DNA from: Methanobacteriota archaeon
GTDB lineage: Archaea > Thermoplasmatota > Thermoplasmata > Methanomassiliicoccales > Methanomassiliicoccaceae
Direction: 5' to 3'
DNA length: 46,391 nt
Assembly: GCA_012519255.1 (NCBI GenBank)
Contig: JAAYQQ010000104.1
Span: forward strand, 1-46,391
The notes under the pieces were generated by a model. The model searched no databases, had not been told where the DNA came from, and saw only the letters and a program-made list of their open reading frames with translations. The position numbers were made by a program, and so were the translations under genes. Shown here piece after piece: positions 15,823-23,996 of this stretch (its first letter is position 1; each line of letters starts with the position of its first letter).

Positions 15823-16367
15823 CGCAGCAACCCCGCACTTTTGAGCTCTTCGCTAATCTTCGCGACAGCATCATCAGCGTCCTGCGGCTTCTTTGCCCCA
15901 GTACAAACAAGTTTTCCGGAGCCGAAGAGGAGGATTACCACCTTTGGCTCGTCGAGACGATACACCAGTCCAGGGAACTGTTCCGGTTCGTACTCTACCT
16001 TCTCCAGGCCAAGTGAAATAGCTATGGCGTTGAGATTTATCTCCTGTTCGAGATCTGACGAGGCGACGATGTTCTGGACTTCGACCTTAGGTTCCAGTGT
16101 AACCTTCATACCGATCTCTTGGAGCTGTTTGGCGACCTTGTGGATGGCCACTTTCACTTCCCCAAGGCTCTTGGCCCCGGTGCACACAACCTTGCCGCTC
16201 CGGAACAGCAGAGTAGCTGTCTTAGGTTCTTTGAGGCGATAGATGAGGCCGGGAAACTGCTCCGGTTCATACTCGGCACCATCTAATGCAAGGGCAATTG
16301 CCTGCAGGTCAAGCTCATCCCCTAACGCAGTGGAAGCCACCACGTTTTCGATCTTTATCTTGGCCAT
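15819..16367 (-). CDS. tbp: TATA-binding protein
   Basis: This is a two-repeat saddle protein of 182 residues. Repeats begin 'IENVVASTALGDELDL' and 'VQNIVASSDLEQEINL', each followed by 'YEPEQFPGLIYR'/'YEPEQFPGLVYR' and 'SGKVVCTGAKS'/'SGKLVCTGAKK'. It recognises promoters and recruits TFB and RNA polymerase. ATG 16367 is preferred to 16382: it follows a GGTGA SD, and the predicted transcription start (about 25 nt after the TATA box) lies between the two. The gene overlaps the downstream TatD-like gene by four nt. Confidence 0.97.
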   Translation of the reverse strand: MAKIKIENVVASTALGDELDLQAIALALDGAEYEPEQFPGLIYRLKEPKTATLLFRSGKVVCTGAKSLGEVKVAIHKVAKQLQEIGMKVTLEPKVEVQNIVASSDLEQEINLNAIAISLGLEKVEYEPEQFPGLVYRLDEPKVVILLFGSGKLVCTGAKKPQDADDAVAKISEELKSAGLLR

Positions 16368-16397
16368 GAGGTCACCGCTCATGGTATTTAAATGCCT

Positions 16398-16407
16398 TTA
16401 TATAGCT
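16398..16407 (-). promoter_or_regulatory. TATA box of tbp
   Basis: GCTATATAAA on the minus strand is a near-consensus archaeal TATA box. It predicts transcription starting around 16375, giving a leader of under 10 nt before ATG 16367. Confidence 0.6.
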
Positions 16408-16581
16408 TTATCCTTAGACGCCCTACTCCTTTAAGGTGTTTTACAAGTGTGAATGCTCCGTCGAGGAAGACATCTGACCGGACCAACAATGCCTTAGAAA
16501 ATACAATTTTATATTGTGAGAATGAAGTTTCTACTGGGGGGCCATAGGATATCTGGCACTGCTGTGGCCTATGCGTTAAGT

Positions 16582-16643
16582 CTTATATAGTCAATAAGTC
16601 ATAATGACGTTTGTCCGACAAATTTAAGAAAATCGTCGGACAA
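16582..16643 (+). promoter_or_regulatory. Promoter and operator-like inverted repeat before the RHH-ftsZ2 pair
   Basis: A TATA box (CTTATATAGT, 16582-16591) is followed by the perfect inverted repeat TTGTCCGAC (16611-16619) and GTCGGACAA (16635-16643) separated by 15 AT-rich nt. The predicted transcription start is about 16610, so the repeat occupies roughly +1 to +33. As DNA it is a plausible operator for the downstream tandem ribbon-helix-helix protein; as RNA it is a 9-bp hairpin. Further short dyads lie upstream (ACAAT/ATTGT at 16503-16517 and CATAGG/CCTATG near 16543 and 16568). Confidence 0.5.
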
Positions 16644-16661
16644 TGCTCCCCGAGGCCTGAC

Positions 16662-16973
16662 ATGAGCGAAACTGAAAGGATCACTATCAGAATACCGAGC
16701 GAAAAGGTGAGCGCACTCAACAGCTTGGTAAAGGAGGGCAAATTCCCCACGATCTCCGATGCTATACGTGCAGCAATCGACAGTTTCGTGGAGACACACT
16801 TTACACCCGATCACATTGAAAGAATCACAGTGGAACTTCCCAAGGGGAATGTGGTAGAGCTCGAGTGCCTGGTTAAGGACGGGGATTCCATCTCTATCGA
16901 CGACGCCATTCGAAATGCGGTCAGAGAGTACACCCGCAAGAGGATCACCCGAGCTATGGAGGAGATGGACTAA
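16662..16973 (+). CDS. Tandem ribbon-helix-helix regulator (CdrS/CdrL-like context)
   Basis: The 103-residue protein contains two ribbon-helix-helix units in a row: 'ERITIRIPSEKVSALNSLV' plus 'TISDAIRAAIDSFV' (about residues 4-45), and 'ERITVELPKGNVVELECLV' plus 'ISIDDAIRNAVREYT' (about 52-95). Two units in one chain would make a built-in pseudo-dimer. The track's TTG start at 16611 lies inside the inverted repeat; ATG 16662 follows GAGG at good spacing and starts just before the first unit. An FtsZ2-type gene follows 12 nt downstream. In haloarchaea a small RHH factor, CdrS, is co-transcribed with ftsZ2 and controls division genes; an equivalent role here is inference. Confidence 0.8.
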   Translation: MSETERITIRIPSEKVSALNSLVKEGKFPTISDAIRAAIDSFVETHFTPDHIERITVELPKGNVVELECLVKDGDSISIDDAIRNAVREYTRKRITRAMEEMD

Positions 16974-16985
16974 CCGCCTCTCCGG

Positions 16986-18035
16986 GTGATGATGGTGGTC
17001 ATTCGAGACATAGATCGGGAGCTCAGCGAGGAGTGTGCCCCGCTCAAGATTCATGTTATCGGCTGTGGAGGGGGTGGCTGCAATAGTGTCAACCGTCTCA
17101 TGGATATAGGCATCCGGGGAGTAGAGACTGTAGCCATCAATACAGACAAGGTCCACCTCCAGACCATTAATTCCCATCGCCGTCTTCTGATCGGCGCTGC
17201 CATGACCAGGGGGCTGGGGGCTGGCGGTATTCCTGATGTGGGAGAGGCATGCATGGAGAATGCATTGGAGCCGCTGAATACCATCCTTAAGGATAGCGAT
17301 CTGACATTCATCACAGTAGGCATGGGCGGCGGAACAGGCACTGGTGTAGCGCCAATTGTGGCCAAGCAGGCCAAACGCCATGGTTCCGTGGTAATAGCAC
17401 TGGCCACCACTCCTTTTGACTTCGAGCGAGGCCGTCGCATGGAAGCGGCCTTATGGGGCATCAAGAAGCTAAACGAGAATGCTGATATGCTACTCTTGCT
17501 GGATAACAATCGTCTCCTCAATATGGCGGGAAACCTGCCAATGAATCAGGGCCTGGCGGTTATGGATCAGCTCATATCTGAAATCATAAAGGGGCTGGTG
17601 GAAGCACTCACTCTGCCGTCTTTGGTAAATCTTGATTATGCCGATCTCAGGACCATAATCCGCCATCGTGGTGTATCTACCATACTATATGGAGAGAGCA
17701 TCGACCCCGAGGGGGCTGTGCAGGATGCACTTAGTAATCCTCTTCTCGAGGTCGACTACGAGGGTGCCACTGGCGCGCTTATCCATGTTACGGGAGGGTC
17801 CAATCTTTCCACCAGGAAGGTCACCAAAGTGCTAAACGGCATCAGCGAGCAACTCGATCCAAATGCTCAGGTCATTTTCGGAGCCAGGGTGGATCCATCC
17901 TTGAGGGATCTGATAAAGGTCATGGCGGTGATCACGGGAATTCGTGAGACGCCGTCTCGCGAAAAGTTTCCGAGAAAGAGCAAGACCAGGTTAGACGATA
18001 CCCTAGGTGAGATCGCCTGCTCCTGCCGAGGGTGA
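16986..18035 (+). CDS. ftsZ2: FtsZ family GTPase, FtsZ2 type
   Basis: This is the third FtsZ of the window (349 aa) and is clearly divergent from the tandem pair. It keeps the GTP motifs '[16 protein letters not shown]' and '[12 protein letters not shown]' and a T7 loop 'NLDYADLRTIIRHRG' with the catalytic Asp. Differences include 'TTPFDFERGRRMEAALWG' and a short basic C-terminus rich in Lys and Arg ('SREKFPRKSKTR') without the 'DVDFI' end of the others. It probably acts with FtsZ1 at constriction, as FtsZ2 does in haloarchaea. GTG 16986 and ATGs 16989 and 16992 are alternative starts. It is co-transcribed with the RHH gene; its 3' end overlaps trmJ on the other strand by 33 nt. Confidence 0.93.
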   Translation: MMMVVIRDIDRELSEECAPLKIHVIGCGGGGCNSVNRLMDIGIRGVETVAINTDKVHLQTINSHRRLLIGAAMTRGLGAGGIPDVGEACMENALEPLNTILKDSDLTFITVGMGGGTGTGVAPIVAKQAKRHGSVVIALATTPFDFERGRRMEAALWGIKKLNENADMLLLLDNNRLLNMAGNLPMNQGLAVMDQLISEIIKGLVEALTLPSLVNLDYADLRTIIRHRGVSTILYGESIDPEGAVQDALSNPLLEVDYEGATGALIHVTGGSNLSTRKVTKVLNGISEQLDPNAQVIFGARVDPSLRDLIKVMAVITGIRETPSREKFPRKSKTRLDDTLGEIACSCRG

Positions 18036-18752
18036 TCTGCTCTTCTCCGGCTTCTTGCCAGAGATACATTTCACCGCGTCGCTGAGGACGCCCATGGTGG
18101 TATAGTACTCCCACTTGGTAGGGATGGAGCGCCCCATCAACCGACGGAACATGACCTCGGTCTTCTCCCGACGGAATTCCGGATAGTCAATCACTTCCAG
18201 CAGTTGATGGAAGAAGTCGAAAAGCATATCATTCTCCTCTGCTGAGGCAGGGCGGGGACATTGTATTGGGGCACCAGTGAGGTATATCTCATAAAGCACG
18301 ATGGACAGTGCGTGGGAGAGATTGAGTATGGGGTAATCATCGTGAGAAGGGATGTGCACCAGCAGGTCGCACCTCTCTAATTGCTCCTGGGAGAGGCCCA
18401 GGTCCTCTGGACCGAAAACCACGGCGATGCGCCCCTCATGGTCTTTGACTTTCTCGGCGAAGGCCCGGGGAGTCTCGGGGATGCGCACGAAATGTTTCTC
18501 TCCTTCCGTTACAATTCCCGAGGTGCCCACTACCAGGGAGCAGTCCCGAAGGGCCTCCTCAAAGCTTGTGACAATGGTGGCGTTGCGCAGAATATCCCCA
18601 GCATGCTTGGCCCTCTTGTAGGCCTCGTCGGTCAGAGGGCAAGGGTCCAGCATGAAGAGCTCGGTGAATCCGAAGTTCCCCATCGCCCGCGCTACGGCGC
18701 CCACGTTACCATCGTGCATGGGGGAGACCAGAACTACTCGATATGCAGGCAT
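18003..18752 (-). CDS. trmJ: tRNA (cytidine/uridine-2'-O-)-methyltransferase, TrmJ-like SPOUT family
   Basis: The N-terminal 160 residues are a SPOUT methyltransferase: 'VLVSPMHDGNVGAVARAMGNFG' at the start (motif 1 with Asn and Arg), 'VVFGPEDLGLSQEQL' (motif 2) and 'ILNLSHALSIVLYEIYL' (motif 3, trefoil knot). The C-terminal 85 residues are helical and basic, as in TrmJ. It should methylate the 2'-O of position 32 in tRNA. The gene ends in TAG with TAA four codons on. It is convergent with and overlaps ftsZ2, and is divergent from truA with a 40-nt gap. Confidence 0.9.
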   Translation of the reverse strand: MPAYRVVLVSPMHDGNVGAVARAMGNFGFTELFMLDPCPLTDEAYKRAKHAGDILRNATIVTSFEEALRDCSLVVGTSGIVTEGEKHFVRIPETPRAFAEKVKDHEGRIAVVFGPEDLGLSQEQLERCDLLVHIPSHDDYPILNLSHALSIVLYEIYLTGAPIQCPRPASAEENDMLFDFFHQLLEVIDYPEFRREKTEVMFRRLMGRSIPTKWEYYTTMGVLSDAVKCISGKKPEKSRSPSAGAGDLT

Positions 18753-18791
18753 ATCGGAGAGCTTAAGAACACATTCCTACTTAATGCTGAT

Positions 18792-19583
18792 GTGGTCTGG
18801 CACGCCGCGGTGAAGTTGGCATATGACGGCAGGCCCTTTATAGGCTCTCAGCGTCAGCCAGAAGGACGGACGGTGGAGTCAGAAACCATCACCGCGCTGC
18901 AGCGCATCGGGGCGATCACCTCGCCGGAAGAATCACGATTTTTTCTCGCCAGCCGCACAGACCGTGGCGTGAGCGCCCTGGGCAATGTCGCCGCATTCAA
19001 GACTTCCTTCAGCAGGGAGGCTCTACTGAGGGCGCTGAACGCCGCCGCGAAAGATGTATTATTCTATGCCTGGGCGGAGGTCCCTGATACCTTCAAGCCT
19101 CGCCGTGCCAGGGAACGCTGGTACCGCTATCTGCTCCCCTCTCACGGGTTGGATGTGGAAGCAGTGAAGCAATGCGCCACTCTGCTGGAAGGCCGCCATG
19201 ATTTTCGCCGTTTCTGCAAGCCCAATGGCAGGCCTACAGTGAGAACGCTAAACTCTATTGAGATCGAGGTCTGCGATGGTATTATCGTCGTAGATCTGCG
19301 AGCAAGAGAGTTCCTGCATAATATGGTCCGCCGCATGGTGGCAGCAATGACGGAGGTGGGGGCGGGAAGAGTCTCGCTTGAAGCGGTATCAAGGGCGCTG
19401 GAGGGTGAAGCCATATCCTTCGGCCTGGCCCCTCCGGAGCCACTCACTCTTATGGACGTGAGCCATGACATTGTGTTCAACGTGCAGTACCCTCCAACTC
19501 TAAGACGTAAAGTGGCGGCTTACCAGATTGATGTACTTTCTCGGAGCGCCTTCGTTCAATCTTTATGTGAGCGCCTGGAATGA
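18792..19583 (+). CDS. truA: tRNA pseudouridine synthase A
   Basis: The TruA domain starts 'VKLAYDGRPFIGSQRQP' and contains 'FFLASRTDRGVSALGNV' with the catalytic Asp, 'RWYRYLLP' and 'FLHNMVRRMVAAM'. It modifies positions 38-40 of tRNA anticodon arms. The ORF track opens at 18381, but that 5' part is the complement of trmJ. GTG 18792 is favoured: TTAAGAA lies about 25 nt upstream with no SD, as expected of a leaderless transcript, and the product (263 aa) has normal length. GTG 18810 is the alternative. It is divergent from trmJ, another tRNA-modifying enzyme. Confidence 0.9.
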   Translation: MVWHAAVKLAYDGRPFIGSQRQPEGRTVESETITALQRIGAITSPEESRFFLASRTDRGVSALGNVAAFKTSFSREALLRALNAAAKDVLFYAWAEVPDTFKPRRARERWYRYLLPSHGLDVEAVKQCATLLEGRHDFRRFCKPNGRPTVRTLNSIEIEVCDGIIVVDLRAREFLHNMVRRMVAAMTEVGAGRVSLEAVSRALEGEAISFGLAPPEPLTLMDVSHDIVFNVQYPPTLRRKVAAYQIDVLSRSAFVQSLCERLE

Positions 19584-19749
19584 TCGCCGTAACTTCCTGA
19601 AGATCATCCTGGCCGGCAATTATTATCGGAAGTCTGGGGAGTGAAATAGGGAGAGATCGGAAGGAAGATGGCGAACTTCATTTATGGCGATCGGCGCTGG
19701 TGCCCATCGCGGGGAAAGCTTTTTTCGATAGGTGGCTTTAACCAATGTA

Positions 19750-20277
19750 ATGATCGTCGCGCTAACTGGAACCCCCGGTACGGGCAAAAGCACAATAGGA
19801 GAACTGCTCCGCTCGAGCGGCTGGACGGTCGTCGAACTGTCTGACATTGTTAGGGACGGAAAGGTCTCCACCAGTCTGGACACAGAGCGAGGCAGCCTGG
19901 AGGTTGACCCGGAGGAACTCGACAAGGCAGTTAGTAGCACCCTGCCATCCGGTGATGCGCTCCTGATCGGTCATCTTTCTCATCTACTCACCGTTGATCT
20001 CATCATCATCCTGAGGTGTAGGCCATCAGTGCTGGCGGAACGTTTGCGCTCCCGTGGCTGGTCCGAGGATAAGATCTGGGAGAACATGGAGGCAGAGGCC
20101 TGCGATGTCATCCTGGTAGAGTCGGTGGAGATGGGAGGGGAGGTCGTTGAGCTTGACACCACGTCATTGGATCCGTCTCAAGCCGTTGCCGCGGTCGAGG
20201 AGATACTGGCTGGAGAAAGGGAGAAGTATGCTATCGGACATGTGGACTGGAGCGATGAGGTGATGGGGTGGTTCTAG
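19750..20277 (+). CDS. AK6/Fap7-like adenylate kinase
   Basis: This is a 175-residue P-loop kinase beginning 'MIVALTGTPGTGKSTIGELL', followed by 'VVELSDIVRDGKV', 'ALLIGHLSHLL', 'IIILRCRPSVLAERLRSRGW' and 'KIWENMEAEACDVIL'. This pattern fits archaeal adenylate kinases of the AK6/Fap7 group, which in eukaryotes act in 40S ribosome maturation with uS11. ATG 19750 is used; GTG 19732 in the track adds six residues. The gene ends in TAG and overlaps the next gene by 10 nt, so both are on one mRNA. This kinase next to a CDP-alcohol phosphatidyltransferase suggests co-expression, not a shared pathway. Confidence 0.88.
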   Translation: MIVALTGTPGTGKSTIGELLRSSGWTVVELSDIVRDGKVSTSLDTERGSLEVDPEELDKAVSSTLPSGDALLIGHLSHLLTVDLIIILRCRPSVLAERLRSRGWSEDKIWENMEAEACDVILVESVEMGGEVVELDTTSLDPSQAVAAVEEILAGEREKYAIGHVDWSDEVMGWF

Positions 20278-20903
20278 ATGCCAAGAGGGACAGCGTGGAA
20301 TTCATCATGGAACCCATGGCCAAGATCTTTTCACGTTGGAGTCCCAATGCCATTTCCTGGCTGGCCTTTGCATTGGCGGTGCTGGCTGGAATACTTATCT
20401 TTCTGAGCCCCTGGTACTGGACGCTGCTTCTTCCCCTGGCGGCAGTGGTGGTCCTACTCTCTGGTTTCTTCGATGCCCTTGATGGAAAGGTCGCCCGACT
20501 GACCGGTATGGCATCGCGTCGAGGAGATCTCCTGGACCACGTCCTGGACCGCTACGCCGATGTATTCATGATAGGCGCCGTCGCGTTCAGCTCATGGTGT
20601 GATCCCTACATAGGGATCCTCGCCATCATCGGCGTGCTCATGACCAGCTACATGGGTACGCAATGTCAGGCCATTGGGGCAGGCCGTCTGTATTCCGGAT
20701 TGCTCGGACGCGCCGATCGGGTGGTCCTGCTGGTCCTTGCTCCACTGTTGCAGATAATATTCATGGCCTTCACTGACGGCTGGATCCACATTGGGGCGGT
20801 GAGTCTGTCCGCCTTTGAGATGGTTATGCTCTGGTTCGCCGTGGTAGGCAACCTCACCGCGGTGCAGCGGGCTTTGAAGATTTGGGAGATGGTGCCCCCT
20901 TAG
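20268..20903 (+). CDS. CDP-alcohol phosphatidyltransferase, probably archaetidylinositol phosphate synthase
   Basis: This is a membrane enzyme of 211 residues. The CAPT motif is complete: 'DALDGKVARLTGMASRRGDLLDHVLDRYAD' region, giving D-x-x-D-G-x-x-A-R followed by G-x-x-x-D-x-x-x-D (about residues 68-96). Six hydrophobic segments surround it. It joins CDP-archaeol to an alcohol such as inositol 1-phosphate, with release of CMP. The inositol assignment is from the general look of archaeal homologues and is not certain. GTG 20268 start, TAG stop; the last 50 nt overlap priL on the other strand. Confidence 0.82.
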   Translation: MVLDAKRDSVEFIMEPMAKIFSRWSPNAISWLAFALAVLAGILIFLSPWYWTLLLPLAAVVVLLSGFFDALDGKVARLTGMASRRGDLLDHVLDRYADVFMIGAVAFSSWCDPYIGILAIIGVLMTSYMGTQCQAIGAGRLYSGLLGRADRVVLLVLAPLLQIIFMAFTDGWIHIGAVSLSAFEMVMLWFAVVGNLTAVQRALKIWEMVPP

Positions 20904-21936
20904 AAGTGCGTCGCAGCGGGCGGTTCTTTATACGATAGTAGCTCAGAGGATGTTTGACATATCCATTGGGATGGTTGCACAAGGAGTCAGGCTCGAAGCA
21001 AATGCCATAGCTCTTCATGGTAGTGCATTCGGGAGGCGTATATTCCGTCCCGGAGATCTCACCGGTGATGTGATCAACCTGATACTTGGTCTTGGAGACA
21101 TCGAAGTCAGGAGATGTCGCGAACAGGGCAAGGATCTCCTCAGCAGATAGTCCAATGTGATGTAGGAACGCGGTTAGGGAGAAACGAGCGGAGTGAGGCA
21201 TATTTTCCCCGGCTTGAGCCATGCCGATGAAGTGCTTCATGCAGGGAGGAAAATTCTCTACGCTTACCGTGCCGAAGTCTTCTGCCTTGTACTGGTTGCG
21301 CATCACGGTGGCACTATCTTTTAGCTCGCGGACATCATCACCCAGCGCATTTAGGATATCGTCATTCAGGGGCAAGGGCAACTCGCTTTCCAGGCGGTCC
21401 TGGAGAGCCTGTTGGAGCACCCGGGCGAACTTGGCCTGTGAGAGGAATACATACCCGCGCTTCACTTCGGTATTCACAAGTTTCCACTCCTTGCTGCGCA
21501 TGCGTGAGGTGTAGCGCAAATAGTCAGTGAAATGTATTCTCAGCAAGTTTCCCTCTTGGGAGGCTGCCACGTCTAGCTGGTATGCAACTTCCTCAACCAT
21601 ATCTAGGTCCTCCCGCTCTAGCCGCTCACGCATTGCCACTCCCTCGGCGAGCGCGTATCGCCGGGTCAAAAACCTATCATCCACTCCCGAGACATACATC
21701 CTGGCCATGGGATAGGAGAGGATCTCCTCCAGACAATCTTCCTCATTGGCCATGGGACGTATCTGGATGATGCCATGCATAAGCGCATCGATCACCCTGG
21801 CCTTTCCACGCGCCCTTGCTCCTTGAAAAGCACGATGAGTTAGCAGTTCATCCAGTGCTATTCCATGGTCCTTAACGTGTTCGGCCGCATCGCGCAAGAA
21901 TGGATATTTGGCATAGCTAAGGGAGTCCACATTCAA
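20854..21936 (-). CDS. priL: DNA primase large subunit PriL
   Basis: The 360-residue protein has an N-terminal helical domain ('YAKYPFLRDAAEHVK') and the C-terminal iron-sulfur domain. Its four cysteines are visible: 'FPPCMKHF', 'TPPECTTMKSYGICF' (two) and 'SLCNHPNGYVKHPLSYY'. It partners with PriS, which is not in the window, to make replication primers. The tail after 'YYRIKNR' is basic and low complexity ('RRTSKGAPSPKSSKPAAPR'). The 3' end overlaps the convergent phosphatidyltransferase gene by 50 nt. Confidence 0.93.
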   Translation of the reverse strand: MNVDSLSYAKYPFLRDAAEHVKDHGIALDELLTHRAFQGARARGKARVIDALMHGIIQIRPMANEEDCLEEILSYPMARMYVSGVDDRFLTRRYALAEGVAMRERLEREDLDMVEEVAYQLDVAASQEGNLLRIHFTDYLRYTSRMRSKEWKLVNTEVKRGYVFLSQAKFARVLQQALQDRLESELPLPLNDDILNALGDDVRELKDSATVMRNQYKAEDFGTVSVENFPPCMKHFIGMAQAGENMPHSARFSLTAFLHHIGLSAEEILALFATSPDFDVSKTKYQVDHITGEISGTEYTPPECTTMKSYGICFEPDSLCNHPNGYVKHPLSYYRIKNRPLRRTSKGAPSPKSSKPAAPR

Positions 21937-21982
21937 ACCAGGGCATGCGGTGATAAAAAGGTTCCACCTTGTTCGACAGCCC

Positions 21983-23605
21983 TCAATCGAAAGATATCAG
22001 TCCACGCAGTTCCTCTGCTATGGCGGGATCATCTAGAGAGGCGACGAGGTCCTCATAGGTTCGCAGCGGCCGCCCGTGAAATAGGCGGATGGCCCTCTTT
22101 CTACCAATCTTTGGCAGGGCCTGTAAGGCAGCAAGGGGGCAACTGTTCACTTTCAATGGATACTCTATGGCGGTGACGCTGCGGTATCCCCATGACATCA
22201 CCATGGCATCTACGAACTGATCCAGTTCGATGGGGTAAGGGAATCCTACCAGCAGCGGATATGAGCCGATCTGGCGGCCGAAGGTCGTGTTTCCATCCCT
22301 TGCTTCAGTGTATACCCGTCGGAGGACGGTGCCGGCAGGCACAAGGCGTTGAAGCATGGGTCTGTCGATCTCCTTCCTCACGCGTTCCTTGAACCGGATG
22401 AACTTGCGGCGATTGATGGCAGGGGCGAACTCCTTGCGCACCGCGATGACCTGTCGGATATTCAGCCGGCGAAGCAGGTAGCCCCTCCGAAGGACCTCGT
22501 GGAGAAATGTCATATTCCGTTCTGGCGTGGCCGCGGTCTCGCCATCCAGGCCAACGATTAGATTTAGTCCTGGGAGGAGGTAGGGGAGGCCACTATCTCC
22601 CCTTGCTCCCCCGACCTCATTGATCATTCGTATCGCCTCCATGGCCTGCTCCGCGGTGGAATTGAGGTTGTTGGCCCTCTGCACCTCTGGGTCAGCGCTC
22701 TCCAATCCCAAGGCGAGGACGTTCCCTGGAGTGCAGTACTTCACAAGGGTCCGTAGTATGGCCGCCGACTCCTCCGGGTAGGAGGCAATAACTGCAGGAT
22801 TGGCATTGTCTACGTGGAGCACATCGGGCTGGAGAGCTGTCACTCCGGACAACAGTCTCTCAACAGCTCTTGGGTTTGGTCGGGGAGGATCGCCAGTGCC
22901 CAGATCAGCCTTGTATGAGATAATGCAGCTCTGTCCCCCCAGCCTGAAGTTGCGCACCCCGATCTCGGCCAACCTTTTGCATTCGGCGATAATGGCCTCC
23001 TCATCTCGATAGACTGGCTTTCCCTTCAGCGGTTCCACACAGAAGGAGCATCCCCCGGAAGCGTAGCGGACGCATCCGCGGTATGTCTCTATCTCGGCCA
23101 TCAGTGGCTGCGGAAAATCAGAATGCTTGGCCACGATCTCCGCCCCGGCGAGCAACCAACGTTCCCATTGCTCCATGGTCCGCCAGCGGTCCTGCGGCTC
23201 TTCTCCCTGCAGGAGTGAATATACTACCATGGCGGGATCTCTATGGGCCAGCAGGTCGTACTTGTCTTGTAATAAGGGCTCTAGTGTGGCAGGCCCACCC
23301 AACACTCGAACTCCCGGAAGTCTTTCGACAAGCCTCTGGATCTCTTGACTGGAGGCGGGAGAGGCTCGCAGGTATTTCCCCGGAACGGCCACGCCGGCGA
23401 TAACCAATGTGAGATCTGCGGGTGGGATCTTATCTCCCCTTCGGAGATGATCGATGGTAATGTATTCAACCTCGGCCCCCGCATCACGGGCTGCCCCTGC
23501 CGCTGCCCTGACCTGTGGTGAGAGATATGGAGGAACGCCCAGGCAGGCCGGTTCATCCACGAAACCGTCGATAAGGAGAAATCTCGCTTGCGGGGACACG
23601 ACCAA
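21983..23605 (-). CDS. Radical SAM protein with C-terminal helix-hairpin-helix (COG1031 type)
   Basis: The product is 540 aa. The N-terminal about 150 residues resemble a cobalamin-binding-like Rossmann region ('FLLIDGFVDEP', 'VEYITIDHLRRGD'). The radical SAM core follows, with an atypical cluster motif 'RGCVRYASGGCSFC' (C-x7-C-x2-C), then 'FRLGGQSCIISY' and 'VLALGLESADPEVQRANN'. The C-terminus has a helix-hairpin-helix, 'LAALQALPKIGRKRAIRLF', suggesting nucleic-acid binding. The reaction is unknown; RNA or DNA modification is a reasonable guess. TTG 23605 or GTG 23599 starts, with CTAAATATAG about 25 nt upstream suggesting a leaderless message. Confidence 0.82.
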   Translation of the reverse strand: MVVSPQARFLLIDGFVDEPACLGVPPYLSPQVRAAAGAARDAGAEVEYITIDHLRRGDKIPPADLTLVIAGVAVPGKYLRASPASSQEIQRLVERLPGVRVLGGPATLEPLLQDKYDLLAHRDPAMVVYSLLQGEEPQDRWRTMEQWERWLLAGAEIVAKHSDFPQPLMAEIETYRGCVRYASGGCSFCVEPLKGKPVYRDEEAIIAECKRLAEIGVRNFRLGGQSCIISYKADLGTGDPPRPNPRAVERLLSGVTALQPDVLHVDNANPAVIASYPEESAAILRTLVKYCTPGNVLALGLESADPEVQRANNLNSTAEQAMEAIRMINEVGGARGDSGLPYLLPGLNLIVGLDGETAATPERNMTFLHEVLRRGYLLRRLNIRQVIAVRKEFAPAINRRKFIRFKERVRKEIDRPMLQRLVPAGTVLRRVYTEARDGNTTFGRQIGSYPLLVGFPYPIELDQFVDAMVMSWGYRSVTAIEYPLKVNSCPLAALQALPKIGRKRAIRLFHGRPLRTYEDLVASLDDPAIAEELRGLISFD

Positions 23606-23996
23606 ACGAACGCCGCCAATCTATATTTAGAATTCTCTAGCCACTCCAGGTACTGGGTGCCCAATATTATGGTGGCATGATCATGCAGGGCCTTGTGGAA
23701 TGAGGGGATGATCATGGAGGGTCCACGGGGCTGCTCCCGGCGATCCGATCTCCGCTCGGTCATGGGCACAAGCAACGATTCTATATATTGGGTTTGGGGC
23801 AACTCGTAACAAATCTAAATTCTTCGAGGAATCACAAATTATATCGAAATTCGTAGAGAAGAAGGTCGTTATCCTCCCCAAATACGTAATAACACCGCCA
23901 AAGCTACCCAATGATTATATAATAAAATAGTAAATCCCCAAAAGGTCCCGGCTGTTGGAACAATTATCACCCCGGGGTTATACGGAGTAATGATTC
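23606..23996. other. AT-rich intergenic region, about 390 nt
   Basis: No credible gene was found; minus-strand ORFs listed here have no family pattern. It contains TATA-like CTAAATATAG (minus strand, about 23622-23631) for the radical SAM gene and GATTATATAATAA (plus strand, about 23911-23925), a strong TATA box about 80 nt before the malic enzyme gene. TCCCCAAA occurs twice (near 23877 and 23934). The segment 23810-23935 is distinctly AT-richer than its surroundings. Confidence 0.5.

Noticed and set aside
16599-17381. 260-aa minus-strand ORF opposite the RHH and ftsZ2 genes
   Set aside because: Cys/His-rich shadow of two clearly recognised plus-strand genes.
18381-18791. N-terminal extension of TruA in the ORF track
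   Set aside because: It is antisense to trmJ, with no TruA similarity; the domain begins after 18792.
23281-23911. Minus-strand ORFs across the radical SAM start and the AT-rich gap
   Set aside because: Not family-like, no SD, and they overlap the radical SAM gene in another frame.
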